Assembly: GCA_016219005.1 (NCBI GenBank)
Contig: JACRCN010000026.1
Location: 62,001-126,000 of the forward strand
Length of the DNA stretch: 64,000 nucleotides
DNA from: Deltaproteobacteria bacterium
GTDB taxonomy: Bacteria > Desulfobacterota > Desulfobacteria > Desulfobacterales > SpSt-501
Direction of reading: 5' to 3'
The position numbers and the translations under genes are program-made. Position 1 is the stretch's first letter. Each line of letters starts with the position of its first letter. Positions 25,840-33,767 of the stretch are shown here, piece by piece. A model generated the notes under the pieces. The model was not told where the DNA came from and made no database searches. It saw only the letters and a program-made list of their open reading frames with translations.

Positions 25840-26248
25840 AGGCTATCCCCAGATCCTTCTTAAGATCAGAAATAACAGTCTTAATGGCAACGCCGGGCGG
25901 GTAGACACGATTGAACCCCATTTTCAGGAATCGGTCATGAACGCTCCCCCACTCCTGTTTTCCCACCACCAGGTTTCCACCCACCACCAGGTGGATGTTC
26001 CCCTTGCCGGCCTCGATGCATTTTTCTTTGAATCCTTGGCAATCCAGTTCGCCGTGCCCGCACAGGGACCCGATCATGATGGCGTCGGCGTTGGTCTCAA
26101 TGGAGGCGTTGATGAAGTCCTCCTGAGACACGAACGTTCCGATGTTAACCACGTTGAATCCGGCATCTCTCAGGGCTTGGGCAATAATCTTGTTTCCAAC
26201 CACGTGTGCATCGACGCCGACAACGCCTAGGATAACGGTCTTTTGCAT
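25829..26248 (-). CDS. glmS: Glutamate mutase sigma (cobalamin-binding) subunit
   Basis: A 139-aa subunit with the base-off B12 motif [11 protein letters not shown] (Asp-x-His-x-x-Gly), then [13 protein letters not shown] and [11 protein letters not shown]. Start ATG 26248 is preceded by GGAGGAGC; the open frame extends further, but the added residues are not homologous. The GlmS subunit carries adenosylcobalamin lower-ligand His and joins GlmE to form the active site. It opens the glmSLE block, 159 bases after tctA. Confidence 0.92.
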   Translation of the reverse strand: MQKTVILGVVGVDAHVVGNKIIAQALRDAGFNVVNIGTFVSQEDFINASIETNADAIMIGSLCGHGELDCQGFKEKCIEAGKGNIHLVVGGNLVVGKQEWGSVHDRFLKMGFNRVYPPGVAIKTVISDLKKDLGIACED

Positions 26249-26407
26249 GCTGCTCCTCCAATGCAGGCCTTTAGCCGAAATCATACCCATGATGGACTGA
26301 TGAATGCCGAACGCGGGATATCGAACCACGAAGTCTGCTCTCCGAAGTCTTCCCTTCGACCTTGGACTTTCGACATCGGATTTTCCGCGGTTCGCTTTCT
26401 AACTTCT

Positions 26408-27952
26408 TCATCCTTCCTCAACCCGCGTCATCTGCCCTTGCATCACCAGTTCCTCCAATGCGGATCGCCGGCCTTTGACTGCCTTCATGATCGCCCACAG
26501 GACCAGGAGCACTCCAATCCCGAGGATGATCGCACTCACAGGGCGCGTCACGAAGACGCTCAGGTCATTTTGATTCGCCAGCATGCTGGTCAGGAAGTAC
26601 TGCTCGGCCATGGGTCCGAGGATCAGGCCCATGACCAGCGGTGCGATCGGGAGGTCATAGCGCCGCATCACGTAGCCCAGGACGCCAAACAGCATCGTCA
26701 TCCAGACATCCGCCAAGTCGTTGCGGAGCGCGTAGCCGCCGAGGAAACAGAAGACGACGATAAAGGTGTTCAGAATGGCCGCCGGGACCTTCATCAGCGT
26801 GGCGAACGAGAACGCCGCGACATAGCCCATGAAAATCATGATGATATTGGCGAGGATCATCCCGGCGATGATCGTGAAGACCTCCACGGGCTGTTTGGTA
26901 AAAAGCAGAGGCCCGGGCTGTATGCCATGCAGGAGGAAGGCGCCCATCATTACTGCGGTAGCGGCGCTGCCGGGGATGCCAAGACAAAGGAGATGGACCA
27001 TCGCCCCGCCGGTTGAGCCGTTCACCGAGCTCTCCGATGCCACCAGCCCTCCCGCATGGCCCTTCCCGAACAGCTCCGGGGTCTTGGAGACCTGTCTTTC
27101 AAGCCCATACGAGACGAACGACGATACGGTTGCTCCTGCACCGGCGAGGCCGCCCACGACTACGCCGACCGCGGTTCCGCGTACGAGAGGCCAACGCAAC
27201 GGCCACAGATCGAGAAGCGGGAGGCGCGGCATCGCCTTCCTGACCGAGGTCTCTGGAACGGACTCAGGCGCAGCGCCGACAAGCTGTTCGAGCACCTCGC
27301 CGATCGCGAAGAGGCCGATAAGGACCGCCACGAAATCCACCCCCGAACTGAGAAAGGGCAGCCCGAAGGTGAAGCGCTCTACGCCATACTGGGCCTCGGT
27401 GCCGATCGTCCCCAGAAACATCCCAGCGAATAGCGAGATGAGGGCCGTGGTCATCGAGGAACTGCCGAGCACCGACACGCTCGCAAGTCCAAAGACGACC
27501 ACCGAGAAGAACTCCACGGTGGAAAACCCGAGCGCAAACTTGGCAAAGGGCGGCGCGAAGAAAGCGAGGCAGAGTGCACTCACGAGGCCGCCGAAGGCCG
27601 AACTCATGATCGCCAGACCGAGGGCATATTGGGTCTTGCCCTGACGGTTGAGCCGGTAGCCCTCCCAGGTGGTTGGGACGTTCATCGGGTCCCCGGGGAT
27701 ATTGAAGAGGATTCCCGTGATGGACCCTCCGAAGACTCCACCACAGTAGACGCCGATCATGAGGAGCAAGGCGGGTACGATCCCCATCAGGTACGTAAAG
27801 GGCAGCACGAGCACGATCGAGTTGATCATCGTAATGCCGGGGAGGGCTCCGGCGATGATGCCGATCAACAGGCCGAGGCTAATCATGAGAAAATTCATCG
27901 GTTGGACGGCATTGGCAAAACCGATCACAAGGTTCGCGAAGATATCCATCAT
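26408..27952 (-). CDS. tctA: Tripartite tricarboxylate transporter, large membrane subunit
   Basis: A 514-aa TctA-family permease with about twelve hydrophobic segments. Family motifs include GIIAGALPGITMINSIVLVLPFTY, IGVYCGGVFGGSITGILFNIPGDP and HLLCLGIPGSAATAVMMGAFLLHGIQPGP. The start is ATG 27952, or 27949 next to it, with AGGAA upstream. Together with TctB and the periplasmic TctC it forms a secondary, ion-driven, binding-protein-dependent importer for carboxylates (citrate in Salmonella; many other carboxylates in proteobacteria). The neighbouring enzymes suggest a C4-C6 acid or glutamate-related substrate. Confidence 0.92.
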   Translation of the reverse strand: MMDIFANLVIGFANAVQPMNFLMISLGLLIGIIAGALPGITMINSIVLVLPFTYLMGIVPALLLMIGVYCGGVFGGSITGILFNIPGDPMNVPTTWEGYRLNRQGKTQYALGLAIMSSAFGGLVSALCLAFFAPPFAKFALGFSTVEFFSVVVFGLASVSVLGSSSMTTALISLFAGMFLGTIGTEAQYGVERFTFGLPFLSSGVDFVAVLIGLFAIGEVLEQLVGAAPESVPETSVRKAMPRLPLLDLWPLRWPLVRGTAVGVVVGGLAGAGATVSSFVSYGLERQVSKTPELFGKGHAGGLVASESSVNGSTGGAMVHLLCLGIPGSAATAVMMGAFLLHGIQPGPLLFTKQPVEVFTIIAGMILANIIMIFMGYVAAFSFATLMKVPAAILNTFIVVFCFLGGYALRNDLADVWMTMLFGVLGYVMRRYDLPIAPLVMGLILGPMAEQYFLTSMLANQNDLSVFVTRPVSAIILGIGVLLVLWAIMKAVKGRRSALEELVMQGQMTRVEEG

Positions 27953-27962
27953 GCCTGTTCCT

Positions 27963-28472
27963 TTAAAAAAGGTACAGCGCCCGGTAGAGCGCAAGGGTGA
28001 AGCTCTCAAACAGTCCGTCGCCCTTAGGTAAGGGCAGGTACACGAACTTGATGAAAACGTAGAGCAGCAGCACGGTTCCCACGGCCACATTACCTGCGAT
28101 CATGGGAACGGAGCGTGCTCCCGAGAGCCACATGAAGGCGGCGATGAACCCGACGGTCGCCAGAACGAAGCCGATGAACGGGGCCAACAGCACGTAGAGG
28201 CCGATGAACGCGATGCCGGCGACGAGCCTCGCGCGCGACACGGGTGGGGGAAGCGCCGGACAGACGTCTCTTTCGCCGTAGGCGAAACGCACGTCCACGA
28301 TGAGTTTCGCAACGCAGGCGAGCGCAAGGCCAATGAGCGCCAACCGCGGCCAGAAGCCTGGCCCAAGCTGGCCGGGTTGCGCGATCTCGTTAAGACTTCC
28401 TGCCTGGAAGAAAAGCGCCGTGGATAGCAAGATGCCGGCAACAGGGGCCGGGGCGGTCCTGGTAAGTTTCAT
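27963..28472 (-). CDS. tctB: Tripartite tricarboxylate transporter, small membrane subunit
   Basis: A 169-aa protein with four hydrophobic segments and the usual TctB layout, including SLNEIAQPGQLGPGFWPRLALIGLAL and AFIGLYVLLAPFIGFVLATVGFIAAFMWL. TctB proteins are poorly conserved; the assignment rests on size, topology and its place between tctC and tctA (gaps of 7 and 10 bases). Confidence 0.88.
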   Translation of the reverse strand: MKLTRTAPAPVAGILLSTALFFQAGSLNEIAQPGQLGPGFWPRLALIGLALACVAKLIVDVRFAYGERDVCPALPPPVSRARLVAGIAFIGLYVLLAPFIGFVLATVGFIAAFMWLSGARSVPMIAGNVAVGTVLLLYVFIKFVYLPLPKGDGLFESFTLALYRALYLF

Positions 28473-28479
28473 CTTTCCC

Positions 28480-29478
28480 TCACTTTCGGAGACCGAACTC
28501 TATTATCAGCTTATTGAGGATCGCCACCTCACCGGCTACCCATTTCTCATACTCCTGTCGCCCCAGGTAGCTGTCGGGACGGATGTACCAGTCCTCGGCG
28601 AACTTCTTCCACTCCTGGGTCTCCATCGCCTTGCGCATCGCTTCCGCGATGGTCTGGGCGCAGTCCGCAGGCAGTCCCTTCTTCGCCACAATGCCTCGAA
28701 ACTGCGGCAAGGTGATGGAAAGGCCAAGTTCCGCCGAGGTCGGCACGTCCGGAAACGCCGGGAGCCGCTTTTCCGCAAAGATGATCAGGGGCCTGAGCTG
28801 GCCGGCCTCCAGGTACTGCTTCACATCGCCAGCCTGTTCGTAGAGCACCTCCGTGTGGCCGCCGAGAGCGGCGGCGTAACGCTCGCCAGGCTTCGGATAG
28901 GGGATGGTCGTCATCTTGTAGCCCTTCTTCTCGAGATATCTCACCGTCACGTCGTCGGGAGTCCCGAAGCCGGTCGCGGCCACCCGGAGTTTGCCGGGGT
29001 TGGCCTTGGCATACTCGAAGAGGTCTTGTACGGTTTTAAACGGGCTGTCACCCTTGACGAACAGGAAAGAGTCGGCTACCTGCGTGCGGACGAGCCACTC
29101 GAGGTCCTCGACCTTGTGGCGCGCCAGTCCCATCGGGATCGTCATCATCGTGTCCTGAACGTAGGCCGCGATCGTGTAGCCGTCCGCTTTCGAGCCGAGG
29201 AGCTGAGTAATCGCCACGTTTCCCGCGGCCCCGGGGAGGTTGGAGACCGGGAGTGCGACGCCGAGGATCGGCTGCGTCAGGCTCGAGAGCTGACGGGCCA
29301 TGGTATCGAGCCCTCCACCCGCACCAAAGGTACAGATCAGATCTATGGGCCGGGACGGGTACTTCTCGACCGTTTGTCCGCGGCACTCCTCGGCAGGAAT
29401 GCCAGCCATCAGGACAGCGGAGAACAGCAAGTATACGACAACACTCAGACACCTGCCGGGTTTCATTCTTTCTCTCAT
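28480..29478 (-). CDS. tctC: Tripartite tricarboxylate transporter, periplasmic binding protein
   Basis: A 332-aa Bug/TctC protein. It has an N-terminal signal peptide (CLSVVVYLLFSAVLMAGIPA), then YPSRPIDLICTFGAGGGLDTMAR and LPGAAGNVAITQLLGSKADGYTI, RVAATGFGTPDDV, GERYAAALGGHTEVLYEQ and the FPDVPTSAELG motif typical of Bug proteins. It binds a carboxylate in the periplasm and hands it to TctAB. GAAGGGGGGA precedes the ATG. A good sigma-54 promoter lies about 35-50 bases upstream (29512-29528), so tctCBA-glm has its own promoter. Confidence 0.92.
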   Translation of the reverse strand: MRERMKPGRCLSVVVYLLFSAVLMAGIPAEECRGQTVEKYPSRPIDLICTFGAGGGLDTMARQLSSLTQPILGVALPVSNLPGAAGNVAITQLLGSKADGYTIAAYVQDTMMTIPMGLARHKVEDLEWLVRTQVADSFLFVKGDSPFKTVQDLFEYAKANPGKLRVAATGFGTPDDVTVRYLEKKGYKMTTIPYPKPGERYAAALGGHTEVLYEQAGDVKQYLEAGQLRPLIIFAEKRLPAFPDVPTSAELGLSITLPQFRGIVAKKGLPADCAQTIAEAMRKAMETQEWKKFAEDWYIRPDSYLGRQEYEKWVAGEVAILNKLIIEFGLRK

Positions 29479-29511
29479 GGCGTCCCCCCTTCATGCTATC
29501 TCGCCTGCACC

Positions 29512-29528
29512 GGCAAGACAGCTGCCAG
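29512..29528 (-). promoter_or_regulatory. Sigma-54 promoter of tctCBA-glmSLE
   Basis: On the minus strand CTGGCAGCTGTCTTGCC fits YTGGCAC-N5-TTGC: GG and GC are spaced exactly as required and only the C after GGCA differs. The predicted start is near 29501, about 23 bases before the tctC start codon. A sigma-54 activator gene lies at 39088. Confidence 0.65.
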
Positions 29529-29596
29529 ATGGTTGATAAGGACACTGAATTCCGAGATATCTCCAACGAAAATGACCGGGTATTCGCACTCGCCAT

Positions 29597-30589
29597 TCAA
29601 TGATCGACCCGCAGCAGCAGCTTACCCTTGCTGCCCCTGGCTTCCAGCAATTCATGGGCTTGCCGAGCGTAATCCAGTGGAAATTCCCGGTCAATGGTGA
29701 CCGTTAACTTCCCGTCCTCCACCGCTTTGAACAGATCGGCTGCCCGCCAACGAACTTCTTCCGCCGTGGCAGTGTAGTCGGCCAGATGCGGGCGGGTAAA
29801 AAAAATCGAACCCGCTTCCGCAAGCTCCAGGGGCTCGATGGCGGCCACCTGACCCGAGCTCGCGCCGTACATGATGCAAAGCCCCCGCCGCTTCAGAGAA
29901 CGAATACTGTGATGGATGGTGTCCTTGCCGACCGAGTCATACACCACCTCGACTCCTTTGCCTCCCGTGATATCCATGACGGCCTCACGAAAAGCATTTT
30001 CACGATAGAGGATCGTATGATCCGCACCGCGTGCCCTTGCAATGTCGGCTTTTTCCTTGCTTCCGACCGTGGTGATGACCGCTGCACCCCTCAGCTTGGC
30101 CATTTGAATCAGCAATTGACCGACGCCGCCCGCTCCGGCATGGATCAGACAGGTATGGCTGGGTTCGAGGGCAAAGGCGGAGTGTGTCAGGTAATGGGCG
30201 GTGGAACCTTGCAGCATCAGAGCCGTTGCCACGGGCAGCGGCAGCCGATCGGGAATTTTTACGAGGCGCCAGGCTGGTACAATAGCGTATTCGGCGTAGC
30301 TACCCCGGGAAAGGCAATAAGCAACACGATCGCCCGCCACGAGACCATCCACGCCTTCTCCCAATTCGGCCACGGTTCCACCCCCTTCCATGCCGAGACT
30401 CATGGGCAGCGGGGTCTTGTAGGTATTTGACCGGACATAGTTCCCGCTGCGCATGTAAACGTCTATGAAGTTAACGCCGGCACAGGCGATTTTTACCAGG
30501 GCTTCGCCTTTTCCGGGTCTGGGCCGTTCAGCTTCTGTAATAAAGAGCTCTGCGGGACCGCCGAAGTTTTTAATATGGATCAATTTCAT
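29597..30589 (-). CDS. MDR-family NADPH:quinone (enoyl) reductase
   Basis: A 330-aa zinc-independent medium-chain dehydrogenase/reductase of the quinone-oxidoreductase (Qor) type. It has GEALVKIACAGVNFIDVYMRSG, MEGGGTVAELGEGVDGLVAGDRV, HAGAGGVGQLLIQMAKLRGA (dinucleotide-binding) and GKGVEVVYDSVGKDT. I chose ATG 30589 with GGAGGAATTCC upstream. It probably reduces an activated double bond or quinone with NADPH. It sits between the fumarase genes and tctC, separated by 118 bases from tctC. Family sure; substrate unknown. Confidence 0.85.
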   Translation of the reverse strand: MKLIHIKNFGGPAELFITEAERPRPGKGEALVKIACAGVNFIDVYMRSGNYVRSNTYKTPLPMSLGMEGGGTVAELGEGVDGLVAGDRVAYCLSRGSYAEYAIVPAWRLVKIPDRLPLPVATALMLQGSTAHYLTHSAFALEPSHTCLIHAGAGGVGQLLIQMAKLRGAAVITTVGSKEKADIARARGADHTILYRENAFREAVMDITGGKGVEVVYDSVGKDTIHHSIRSLKRRGLCIMYGASSGQVAAIEPLELAEAGSIFFTRPHLADYTATAEEVRWRAADLFKAVEDGKLTVTIDREFPLDYARQAHELLEARGSKGKLLLRVDH

Positions 30590-30663
30590 TGGAATTCCTC
30601 CAGAAAAGGCTCCCGTGGTCAAATAAAGGGCTTCTTTCTCCTTTTGACCTTCCAGGCAAAACC

Positions 30664-31251
30664 TTAAGCGAGTAGCTTTTCATATATTCCAGGCAGCCTG
30701 CGTTCAGCTTCCGCCTTGACCTCGAAATAGCGGTGACCGCCATGGCTGTCCATCGCCACGGTCAAGGGGCCGAAGTCCTTCACCTTGAACTTGTAAAGCG
30801 CCTCGGGGTGCAGGTGCTCCCAAAAAACCTCCTCCACCTCCTGGATCTGCTCGGTTTCCAGAGAGGCGGCGCCGCCGACGATTGCCAGATAAACCGCTCC
30901 GAACTTGCCCATTGCGTCCAGGCTTTGCCGATACTGGCCGCCTTTGCCGATAATGGCGCGTACCCCGCATTTCTCAAGCAGCCTGGGAGTGAAGCGGTCC
31001 ATGCGGGAGCTGGTGGTCGTGCCCACGCATATCTTTTCCCACTTGTCGCCGACCTTGCGAAGGCTGGGTGCGGTGTGGATAACCGGGTGACCCGCCATGT
31101 CCACCGGCGGCTCGTGATTCTGGTCAAACATGTAGATTTGGGTAAGATCCCGTATCCCGAAAAGGGTCCCGTCAAAATAGACAATATCGCCGATTTTGAG
31201 CTTTCGTATCGCTTGCTCGGAAAAGGCAGTTTCCAAATGATAGGTAGCCAT
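30664..31251 (-). CDS. Class I fumarase-type hydro-lyase, beta subunit
   Basis: A 195-aa C-terminal-type subunit of iron-sulfur hydro-lyases (fumarase/L-tartrate dehydratase). Landmarks are LKIGDIVYFDGTLFGIRDLTQ, PPVDMAGHPVIHTAP, VGTTTSSRMDRFTPRLLEKCGVRAIIGKGG and the terminal GPLTVAMDSHGGHRYFEV. I chose ATG 31251 (AGAGG upstream) over GTG 31269. With the alpha subunit it hydrates fumarate, or mesaconate or tartrate. Next to glutamate mutase, a mesaconate hydratase role is attractive but unproven. Confidence 0.88.
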   Translation of the reverse strand: MATYHLETAFSEQAIRKLKIGDIVYFDGTLFGIRDLTQIYMFDQNHEPPVDMAGHPVIHTAPSLRKVGDKWEKICVGTTTSSRMDRFTPRLLEKCGVRAIIGKGGQYRQSLDAMGKFGAVYLAIVGGAASLETEQIQEVEEVFWEHLHPEALYKFKVKDFGPLTVAMDSHGGHRYFEVKAEAERRLPGIYEKLLA

Positions 31252-31268
31252 AGCGCCTCTTTCTGACA

Positions 31269-32150
31269 CTAAAATCCGTATTCAATGTCACCGCTGGGGT
31301 GAATGATCGCGCGCGCGCGGCGGGCGGGCCAACACTGGGTGTTCACGGCCACGGGATTTTGGGTGATATGGGTGTAAGCCCACTCTATGTGCACCGCCAG
31401 GGTGGAGATGTCGCCGCCCAACCCCATGGGGCCGATCCCCGTGGCGTTGATGGCATCCTCTAATTCTTGTTCCATCTGAGCGATTAAAGGTTGCTGGCTG
31501 CGTTCGCCCACGGGCCGGGCGATGGCCTCTTTAGCCAGGCGCATTACCAGGTCGGCGGTGCCCCCGATGCCCACACCGATGATTCCCGGAGGGCAGGGGT
31601 TGCTGCCTGAGGCCACGAAGGCATCCAGCACAAACTTCTTCAGAGCGGCCTTGCCGTCGGCTGGGATGAACATCTTCATGGTGCTCATGTTCTCCGAGCC
31701 GGAACCCTTGGGTACCATCAGCATCTCCAAGCTATCGGAGCCCTCGACGAAATCCCAGTAGATGACCGGAAGGCCGCGACCCACCGAATCTTGAGGATTT
31801 ATCCTGGTGAGAATATGGGTGGAACTGCCCCGGAACGGAAACTCCAAGGTGGCGCGGCTGGCACCCTTGGACAGCCGCTTTTTGATCTCGGCCCCATTCC
31901 AGGGAAAATCGCTGCCTATCTTTACCATGTATATGGGAAGGCCGGTGTCCTGGCAAACCAGGGTCTTTTTCCGGTCCGCGATCTCTATGGCTTTGAACAT
32001 GGCCTTGAAGATTTCCCTGGCTGGGGGCTGGCTCTCGCGTTCATAGGCCCGTTTCAGGGCTCCGCGCACATCAGGGGGCAAGTCGGTCAACGCCTTGATA
32101 TAAACCTGCTTGGCAGCTTCTTCCACGGTGTTGTAGTCAAATTTCCGCAT
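31269..32150 (-). CDS. Class I fumarase-type hydro-lyase, alpha subunit ([4Fe-4S])
   Basis: A 293-aa alpha subunit. Three cluster cysteines are visible, in KTLVCQDTGLP, SGSNPCPPGIIGVGIGG and VNTQCWPARRARA. Other marks are SGSENMSTMKMF and GIGPMGLGGD. Start ATG 32150 has GGAG ten bases upstream. The two-subunit form is typical of anaerobes. Reaction candidates are fumarate/malate, mesaconate/citramalate and tartrate/oxaloacetate. It is oxygen-sensitive by family. Confidence 0.9.
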   Translation of the reverse strand: MRKFDYNTVEEAAKQVYIKALTDLPPDVRGALKRAYERESQPPAREIFKAMFKAIEIADRKKTLVCQDTGLPIYMVKIGSDFPWNGAEIKKRLSKGASRATLEFPFRGSSTHILTRINPQDSVGRGLPVIYWDFVEGSDSLEMLMVPKGSGSENMSTMKMFIPADGKAALKKFVLDAFVASGSNPCPPGIIGVGIGGTADLVMRLAKEAIARPVGERSQQPLIAQMEQELEDAINATGIGPMGLGGDISTLAVHIEWAYTHITQNPVAVNTQCWPARRARAIIHPSGDIEYGF

Positions 32151-32271
32151 GGCAGTTGTCTCCAACGATCAGGTAATCGCAATCGGCCATCTTGTGAGTT
32201 CCCTGCTCACGATGCCGCCGAATGGCCCGGCTCAAGAAACGCCCATCGGGGTTATGCGGCAGTTTTGCCAC
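32137..32271 (-). CDS. Candidate 44-aa small protein between the lyase genes
   Basis: GTG 32271, with GGAGG 9 bases upstream, opens a 44-codon frame. It begins (M)AKLPHNPDGRFLSRAIRRHR and ends DYLIVGDNCHAEI, and its stop overlaps the fumarase alpha start by 14 bases. The basic first half and the strong start context favour a real translated leader or small protein. There is no recognised family. Confidence 0.35.
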   Translation of the reverse strand: MAKLPHNPDGRFLSRAIRRHREQGTHKMADCDYLIVGDNCHAEI

Positions 32272-32321
32272 GGTCGGCGCCTCCGTGGGAAATAGGCAGC
32301 ATTCGGCGGCATCGATACCGG

Positions 32322-33485
32322 TCAGGCACTCTCGTAGAGCTTGGTGAGCACGAATTCTTCGTGACCGAGCACTTCCTGAGCAGTCAGCCGGCCGTTGCAG
32401 GTGCGCACCAGCATGTCCAGCAACTGGTCGCCGGCATCGTCCAAGGTCAGTTCACCGCGCAGAATTGCCGAACAGTCGTAATCGATGTGCTCGACCATGT
32501 CCTTCACCGTGCGTGGATTGGCCGAAAGTTTGATCACCGGCTCGATGGGGTTGCCGATAATGTTGCCCTGGCCGGTCGGGAACAAGTGTGCCACGAAGCC
32601 GCCCGCGGCCCACAGGGTCACGGCCTCTGCTGCGGCGCTGGAAGTGTCCATGTACCACAGCCCGGGCCCGGTGGGACTTACGGCCTTGTCCAGCACGCCC
32701 ACATAGTTGGCCTTCTTGCCGATTTTCTGCAGGTTGCCGAAAGCCTTTTCCTCGATGGTGGTCAACCCCCCGGCAATGTTGCCTTTGGTCGGCTGGCTGC
32801 CGGAAAGATCGTCTGTTTTATTGCGGTCGATCATTGCCGCGTAGCGATCGAACATCGCCATGAAGGCTTCGCCTAATTCGGGCGTGGCCCCCCGCGCCTT
32901 GCAAACCATCTCAGCGCCGGTAATTTCGGAGGTCTCCCCGAAAGAGCAGGTGCCCCCCATGGCCACCAGCTTTTCGACGGCGTTGCCAACGGTGGGGTTG
33001 GAGGCTAGCCCGGAGGTGGTGTCGCTCTCGCCGCATTTGACGCTCACCCAGACTTCGCTCAGGTCGCATTCCTCGCGCTTGAGCTCGCTGGCCCCGTGCA
33101 TGAATTCCTTGGCCTTCCAGCTGGCCATCTCCACGGTCTTGATCTCGCCGTAGCGTTCAATGGAAAATCCAGCCACCGGCTTGCCGGTTTTGGCGATGCC
33201 TTCCACGATGACGTTGGTCCACTGCGGTTCGATGCCGATGACCACCACTGCGGCCACGTTGGCGTTGGAGCCCGTGCCGATCATGGTGCGGAAGAACAAG
33301 GCCAGGTCTTCACCGAATTGCAGCCGTCCATAGGCGTGCGGGATCGCCTTGCAGCCCTTGACGTTGTGGGCCACCTTCCCGCAGGCCGAATTGCTCAGAT
33401 CGTCCAACGGCAGGATCACGACGTGATTGCGGATGCCCACCCGCCCGTTTTCGCGACGGTAGGCCATTACTTTCGGAGTCGCCAT
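32322..33485 (-). CDS. UxaA/SuyB-family lyase, large subunit ((2R)-sulfolactate sulfo-lyase-like)
   Basis: A 387-aa protein of the altronate dehydratase/UxaA C-terminal family: [105 protein letters not shown] and [19 protein letters not shown]. As I recall, its separate small SAF partner and length fit SuyB of sulfolactate sulfo-lyase better than single-chain altronate dehydratases. The enzyme eliminates water or sulfite from a 2-hydroxyacid. It follows the SAF subunit by 3 bases. The substrate is inferred only. Confidence 0.75.
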   Translation of the reverse strand: MATPKVMAYRRENGRVGIRNHVVILPLDDLSNSACGKVAHNVKGCKAIPHAYGRLQFGEDLALFFRTMIGTGSNANVAAVVVIGIEPQWTNVIVEGIAKTGKPVAGFSIERYGEIKTVEMASWKAKEFMHGASELKREECDLSEVWVSVKCGESDTTSGLASNPTVGNAVEKLVAMGGTCSFGETSEITGAEMVCKARGATPELGEAFMAMFDRYAAMIDRNKTDDLSGSQPTKGNIAGGLTTIEEKAFGNLQKIGKKANYVGVLDKAVSPTGPGLWYMDTSSAAAEAVTLWAAGGFVAHLFPTGQGNIIGNPIEPVIKLSANPRTVKDMVEHIDYDCSAILRGELTLDDAGDQLLDMLVRTCNGRLTAQEVLGHEEFVLTKLYESA

Positions 33486-33488
33486 TTT

Positions 33489-33767
33489 CTACCACCTCCT
33501 GGTCTTGAGGTTATGAACGTGAACGTGGTCCCCCTTGCCGAAGGCCGTGACCACCCGACCGATATCGTGGCCGTATTTGATCACTCCGTCGTTCACGGCG
33601 TGACCCTTGAGGCCGATCTTGTGGCCCAGGGGAATGTCGTGGTTGGCCTTGAGCCGGATCTTCGCCTGGCTGTCCATGAAGAGACCCTCGGCGGTCTCGC
33701 CGGCCTTAATCTCCACCGTGGCAACGCCTACCGTGTCGGCCTGCTCGTGCACCAAGAACTGAATCAT
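33489..33767 (-). CDS. SAF-domain small subunit of a UxaA/SuyAB-type lyase
   Basis: A 92-aa SAF domain protein: FLVHEQADTVGVATVEIKAGE, HDIPLGHKIGLKGHAVNDGVIKYGHDIGR and the terminal DHVHVHNLKTRRW. This is the N-terminal domain of UxaA, here a free subunit as in SuyA. Its ATG overlaps the cytochrome b-c stop (ATGA), which ties this lyase translationally to the respiratory genes. It should form a heteromer with the 387-aa protein that follows. Confidence 0.78.
   Translation of the reverse strand: MIQFLVHEQADTVGVATVEIKAGETAEGLFMDSQAKIRLKANHDIPLGHKIGLKGHAVNDGVIKYGHDIGRVVTAFGKGDHVHVHNLKTRRW

Noticed and set aside
24595-25863. Long plus-strand frame opposite glmL
   Set aside because: Shadow of the well-supported MutL gene; its composition is that of antisense GC-rich DNA.
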